From Candolleomyces eurysporus (Eukaryota > Basidiomycota > Agaricomycetes > Agaricales > Psathyrellaceae): a stretch of 22,982 bases of DNA. Location of the stretch: contig JANBPK010001018.1 in the NCBI GenBank assembly GCA_027579435.1, forward strand, positions 1-22,982. Reading direction: 5' to 3'. This document shows positions 18,903 through 22,982 of this stretch, one piece after another. The translations under genes were made by a program, and so were the position numbers. Numbering within the stretch: the first letter of the stretch is position 1; every line of letters begins with the position of its first letter. Under the pieces are notes generated by a model. It had not been told where the DNA came from and made no database searches. It saw only the letters and a list, made by a program, of their open reading frames with translations.

Positions 18903-19925
18903 GTCGCGAACGGCGCACGGACCTTCACGAAGGTATCCGAGTGTTATTCCGAGGTATCGCATGATTATTAGCTTGGTTTTACAATCCACTCTGTCCGGTT
19001 TATTCATCAGGATCATAGCAAGAATAGGATTGGCTCTTTGCGAAGAGATTGCCCCTTTTGATAGGCCGGCTACCTTGCTTCGCGAACAGCTGATGACGAT
19101 AAGGGATCGACGCATGTGTCAATCAGTAAGGAACTCTCACACTTCGCGAAGCTGCTCCTTGGCAAGGTGAAAGCTTCGGGGATCAGGCCCGAAGAAAGGA
19201 AAGGTTTCGTGAAGAGCTGGACCACACTCTGAAGTCTCTTGTATCCTGAAAGACTTAGCTGAAGGCCAGAAAAGAGCACGCAAGCAAGGGTATATTTGAA
19301 CTAAGAGCTACAGAAGTGACAAAAGACAAAATATGCTGGTGGTAGTGATGTAGATTAAGGGATGCTGCTATATGTAGGAAGTCCGCGGAGTAGGAAAGAG
19401 TCGAGAAGGGCCTATCCTGCCGAATGAAGTGGAGTGCGAGGAAAGAGGAAGGCGAAGAAGGAGTAGACCTCTCGACGACGATATGCATAGGTTGGAATGA
19501 TGAAGAGTAATGAAAATGAAGAAAGCGGGNCCCACCCGGGAGGAGTTCGCGAAGCGACAGGTGGCCGTCGAAACCATACCGCATAGGCTCGACGACGACG
19601 AACGGTTCGCGAAGCCTCTTAATTGCCCACCACGGCCCTGCTGCCAAAAAGAGAAAGTAAATCATGAAAGAAGGAGCAAGAAAAGGAACGTCGACGAAAG
19701 GAGCGCGGGGGAACCCACCCAGAAGCCTCCTCACGAAGTGCACCGCAACCCCACGTATCTGCTCGACTTAGGAGAGCGCTTCGCGAGGTCGCACAGACCT
19801 TCGAGAACACTTCGTACCCAATTCCCAACCTCCCCACTAGCGGAGTAGGAGCGAACATGTACAAGTGCACTTGTTGAAAGTGACTCTTGCCCCTAGCCGG
19901 CTCGAGGCCGACGACGACGATGTAT
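18903..19925. other. Intergenic region between the two antisense genes
   Basis: It should contain the promoter of gene A and the 3' end of gene B. It is notable for four exact TTCGCGAA palindromes (19079, 19143, 19546, 19606). A minus-strand open frame at 19743-19255 contains one N, has no recognised domain and is hydrophobic/Ser-rich. I do not call it a gene. Confidence 0.5.
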
Positions 19926-22117
19926 TTATTTTTGAGGAGGGGGATGAGCTGCACCACCTTCGCGAGCGGCAGGATCTTGACCAGGAATCGGGGGAGGAGC
20001 GAAAGGAAGGAAAGCAGACCCAGCACGATCTGAAGGGCCAGCTGGATCTTCGGGAACTTCGAGATCGGGGTCTTCCAGGTCGCTAAGTTCGGGAGGAGCG
20101 CCTCGACGACTCGATTCGGCCTGAGGACTGCCTGGGATGGGGACCAGCTCGCCGCCGCGTTGCTGAGGCCAATGGAAGAAGTTGAAGAGGTCGGGGTTGG
20201 CAACAGCCAAGTCCTCGGCAGAGATGGAATCAAATGTGTTGCCACGACCAAAGAAATCGGGAGGCAGATCAGGCCCAGGATTGGCGAGGTTGGAGCCTGG
20301 ACGAAGGAACGACGAGACACTGGGAACCTCAGCCCGCTCTTCGCGAAGCACCGGAGGGAAGTGTGTCGAAGCTACCGCAAGTACCGAAGAGTCGACGAGC
20401 TCGTCGACGTTAGCATCGCCTTCAGCGGCAGCTTGGTTCAGGTAGCCAACTAAAAGACGACGAGAGGCTTCGAACTTAGTGGCTTCACGGTTCGCGAGGG
20501 TCTGGAACGTCCGGTAACTCTCCCACTCGTCACGCATTTGACGATGGAGGGCGTTCACCTCTGAAGTAAGAGTAAAAGAATAAACAATAAGCTTTGAGAG
20601 GCAAAGAGAAGGGGTAGACGTACGGAAAACGTCGAAACCTCGACGTTGAGCGGACCAAAAGGAGGCAAGACGATGTCGCAAGTCGTGCGGGTCGTATGTC
20701 CACGAACATTGGTAGCCCTTGTCCTGGCAGGGACCGCATTTCTGCGAATTTTTGGTGGAAGGGACACAAGAGGCGGGATCCGTCAAGCAACCGCGGTAGT
20801 TGCAAGGAAAGGCTTTCTGTAAAAAGCGTAAGAGGAAGGATCGAGAGGTCCAAGAGAGATTACTCACGATGCCGCCGGAACTCGTGCGGGTCGTCAGGAG
20901 GTGGGCCGCCTCGGGACTCGTAACAAAGACAGAACGGGGAAGCAGGCCTTCGTAGATCTCCAAGGCACGAGAAGAGAGATCGCAGGAGTCAGGATCGACT
21001 CCCAGGTTTGCTTCGCGAAGTTCGTCGTCGGTGGGAATCTGAGGACCGGAGGTAGTACGCGTAAGTTTCGGGGCTTCGCGACCCTTGCCCTTGTAGGCCG
21101 GACGAGGAGCGGGCTTCTTGACAAGAGCAGGCTTCTTCTCCTGGCGTTTGGGAGGAGGGGGCGGTTCCGAAAAGACAGGGTCGGTCTCCTCGACATCTTC
21201 TTCTTCTTCGGACGAGGACGGCGACGGAGCACGGGCCTTCTTGGCGGATTTGGCGGAGCGAGGTTCCTCGTCGACGATGATAGGAGAGGGTTGACGACCT
21301 CGCGTACCTTGACGAGTGGTTCGCGAAGATGACGCTTCGGCATTGCGGCGGGAACGTTTGGCGGGAGGCTGAATAAACAACATAAGAGAGGGAGATCGAG
21401 GCGGAAGAAGAAGGTCGCGAACCTGTTTAGAGGCGGGTTCCTTCTCTTTGAACTCAGACAACGAGGGCGAGGCAGGGGGAGGACGTTTCCGTGAGCTTTC
21501 GGAACTTTCGTCGGCTGTCTGTTTGGACTTCTTGCTACTGGAGGCTTTAGCTAAGAAAACATCCAGGAAGAGAGGATTAGAGTTGTCAAGGTATTGGTTA
21601 GTAGGGGAACCGGTCAAGGAATAAAGTCGCGAACCCGGGCTGGCCTTCGGTGGCCGCTCTTTCCCTTTGGACTTGGCTGGGGCGGCCTTCTGTGCTGAGA
21701 GCATATCGTGTACTTCGCGAGAAGCCGGGACGGAACTGTGAGCGGGCAGGATGCTAGGCGTGCGATCACCGGGAAGATCTTCGATAAAAGATACGTCGTC
21801 AGCCGGGAGTTGCGAATGCCAGTCGATGGCAGCGACGGAGGAGACGGCGCCGAACCAGTCGACTAAGGCTCGAGCGCCGGCATATTCTAAGATGGCCCTG
21901 TTTTCTTCACGATGCATGGCTAACTAAGGAGGAAGTAAGCAGTGAGGGAGGCAATGGTTTCGCTGAAAGAAGAGAGGCGTACCACCAATTTTACGGTGCT
22001 CCCCAAGAACATGGCAGGCTTAGTCAAAGTCGCGGGTGGCATACCGGGTGTCCAGTATTTGGTGAGCTTCCCGACAGTCTCATGGTAGAAGGCGAAGATA
22101 TCAAAAGACGAAGACAT
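19926..22117 (-). CDS. Antisense spliced gene B, ~672-aa putative nuclear zinc-cluster protein
   Basis: ATG at 22117-22115 (MSSSFDIFAFYHETVGKLTK). Inferred exons are 22117-21983, 21923-20868, 20816-20624 and 20560-19926, with introns of 59 (GTACGC...TTAG), 51 (GTGAGT...ACAG) and 63 nt (GTACGT...TCAG). They join to 2019 nt, 673 codons with stop. The product has an N-terminal helical part, a long Ser/Pro/Lys-rich disordered region with basic runs (PPAKRSRR near 231-238) and an acidic SIM-like IIVDEE (260-265), then six cysteines, C402-x4-C-x6-C-x9-C-x2-C-x6-C434, close to the Zn2Cys6 pattern but with x4 in the first gap. A predicted helix (ALHRQMRDEWESYRTFQTLA) and a Pro/Asp/Glu-rich tail follow. 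Two further in-frame stretches in exon 2 have GT...AG ends and could be optional introns, so the length is approximate. DNA binding is inferred from the Cys pattern only. Confidence 0.68.
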
Positions 22118-22509
22118 TGCAGCGGGGAGTACGAATAAGTACGGAGGAAGAGGAAAGGAAGAATGGGGGATTTCGGACTCCGCTCGAGAACTGAAGTTTA
22201 AGACGAGGAATGAGTTCGAGAACCTTCGAGAAGGATTGGAGTGACTCAGCAATTCAGTCCTGCCTCAAGGCAAAACTGAATTGGAGAAAATTTCCAAAGG
22301 AGCGATCGAGAGTGACGCTTAGACGTAATATACGACGCGTCCAAGAAACTTTGATGGGCAGGCGCGCGGTTGCCTTATTTGGAAAGTCGGCGCTAGAGCA
22401 AGTCGCGACCTCAGCCGTTGTACGGGGAGAAGTCATCCGGAAAAGAGATAACGTGGAGTTGAAAGCAGACCGATGTCAGACCAACTGTTCACTGAGGACA
22501 GTGAAGATC
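22118..22509. other. Region between antisense gene B and the 3' LTR
   Basis: It would carry the promoter and leader of gene B on the minus strand (C/T-rich just upstream of the ATG, for example TTCTTCCTTTCCTCTTCCTC). No coding sequence is supported. CTGAGGACAG at 22492 marks the start of the repeat shared with the end of pol. Confidence 0.5.
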
Positions 22510-22525
22510 TTAAGTCGGGGGGAGA
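22510..22525 (+). promoter_or_regulatory. 3' polypurine tract
   Basis: TTAAGTCGGGGGGAGA directly precedes TGATAC of the 3' LTR, the position where plus-strand DNA synthesis is primed in LTR elements. It is an exact duplicate of 17246-17261. Confidence 0.85.
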
Positions 22526-22982
22526 TGATACGCCGTCTGCGTAGACACCCTCTCAAATTCGCGAATCTATTCGTAAAGTTCGCGAATCGATGTAGATAAT
22601 TAAAGAGATCTTCTTGAAGGACAGGAAATATAAGAGTTGGAGTTATCCCTGACTGTCAACTAAGCAGACGCCCTAGAGTACGAAAGAACGTTGAGTAAGA
22701 CGGTCCTGCGACGACACTTTAAGTTCACGAAGGTCTCGCGAGCGTATCTGAAACGCAGTCATACTATTCGAAGTCTAACCAGCATGCCTGACCTGGCGAG
22801 GTACGATGCTGGAGGGAGTTGTGCATATTACAAGGGAATTCGCCCTGACATTCGCTAAGCAGAAGACTTCACGAAGCAGCCGGTGGCTTCGAGAATTGAT
22901 GAGCGATCCGCTAAGTCAATAAGCGTTGACGTGACCCGAATGGGAAGGAACGGAAGCAGTGATCAACATCGGACAGCTAATC
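22526..22982 (+). repeat. 3' LTR, truncated by the window edge
   Basis: It begins TGATACGCC and aligns with 8527-8916 to the last base. It retains CpGs, including two exact TTCGCGAA sites 21 bp apart (22558 and 22579), and a TATAAG at 22629-22634 that the 5' copy lacks. The first ~460 bp are visible. Confidence 0.85.

Larger units (their letters stand above)
8527..22982 (+). mobile_element. Giant Ty3/gypsy LTR retrotransposon with antisense cargo, right end cut
   Basis: It is bounded by LTRs that begin TGATACACC (8527) and TGATACGCC (22526) and align through to the window end (8916 pairs with 22982). Order: 5' LTR, primer-binding site, gag with zinc knuckle, retropepsin, RT-RNase H-integrase (the Ty3/gypsy order), polypurine tract, two minus-strand spliced genes, second polypurine tract, 3' LTR. 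Over 14.4 kb is visible. If the LTR is ~1.5 kb the whole is about 15.5 kb, large for a fungal gypsy element. No chromodomain is visible at the integrase C-terminus. The body is CpG-rich and unusually dense in TTCGCGAA. Confidence 0.9.

Noticed and set aside
19255..19743. 162-codon minus-strand open frame between the two antisense genes
   Set aside because: Contains an N, has no domain or convincing composition, and lies where promoter and 3' ends are expected. Probably fortuitous in CpG-rich DNA.
9719..22586. Regular short repeats as a CRISPR array
   Set aside because: Spacing is irregular, the unit is 8 bp, and the context is a eukaryotic retrotransposon.
1..22982. tRNA, rRNA or host single-copy genes
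   Set aside because: None recognised by eye. All coding signals trace to mobile elements or their cargo.

Overview
The window looks like a transposon-packed heterochromatic segment of a fungal genome, most likely a basidiomycete of the Agaricomycetes type. The reasons are short GT-AG introns of 50-63 nt, a gag zinc-knuckle block (CKCRRFYAGH) of a type I associate with basidiomycete retroelements, a PIF/Harbinger-like transposase, and strong CpG-to-TpG/CpA decay of old copies. I see no ordinary host gene. All assignments were made by eye, without database searches.

Layout. (1) 1-2146: the 5' end of a decayed LTR retrotransposon on the minus strand, with a probable LTR at 1948-2146 and a gag pseudogene from 1563 down to about 200. 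(2) 2157-2385: a roughly 64-bp degenerate minisatellite rich in CAGCTG. (3) 2530-8292: a 5.76-kb DNA transposon bounded by ~360-bp inverted repeats. It holds a broken PIF/Harbinger-type DDE transposase on the minus strand, a possible Myb/SANT-like exon on the plus strand, and unrecognised AT-rich cargo reading frames. (4) 8527 to beyond 22982: a very large Ty3/gypsy LTR retrotransposon, at least 14.5 kb here and about 15.5 kb if the unseen rest of the 3' LTR matches the 5' LTR. Its order is 5' LTR, primer-binding site, gag, protease, pol (RT, RNase H, integrase), polypurine tract, a block of two spliced genes on the opposite strand, a second identical polypurine tract, then the 3' LTR, cut by the window edge.

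The gypsy element is the interesting part. Its three plus-strand frames step by -1 at gag/pro and -1 at pro/pol. The pro/pol overlap has a clean slippery heptamer (A AAT TTT) followed after 5 nt by an 8-bp stem. Downstream of pol lie two antisense genes that only make sense when spliced: a 4-exon gene for ~389 aa (18840 to 17511) and a 4-exon gene for ~672 aa (22117 to 19926). The larger protein has a six-cysteine cluster similar to a fungal Zn2Cys6 DNA-binding motif, nuclear-localisation-like basic runs and a SUMO-interaction-like motif. The block is bracketed by two exact 16-bp copies of the polypurine tract. The element also carries about 23 exact copies of the palindrome TTCGCGAA, in coding and non-coding DNA and in all three codon phases, against none in the first 9.7 kb. 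A testable hypothesis is that an element-encoded DNA-binding protein uses this dispersed palindrome, as VANC proteins do with the motifs of Arabidopsis VANDAL elements.

The first ~1.1 kb of the 5' LTR has lost every CpG, while its partner 3' LTR and the body of the element keep theirs. The switch occurs at about 9660-9690, next to ambiguous bases, so either assembly chimerism or a mosaic element must be considered.
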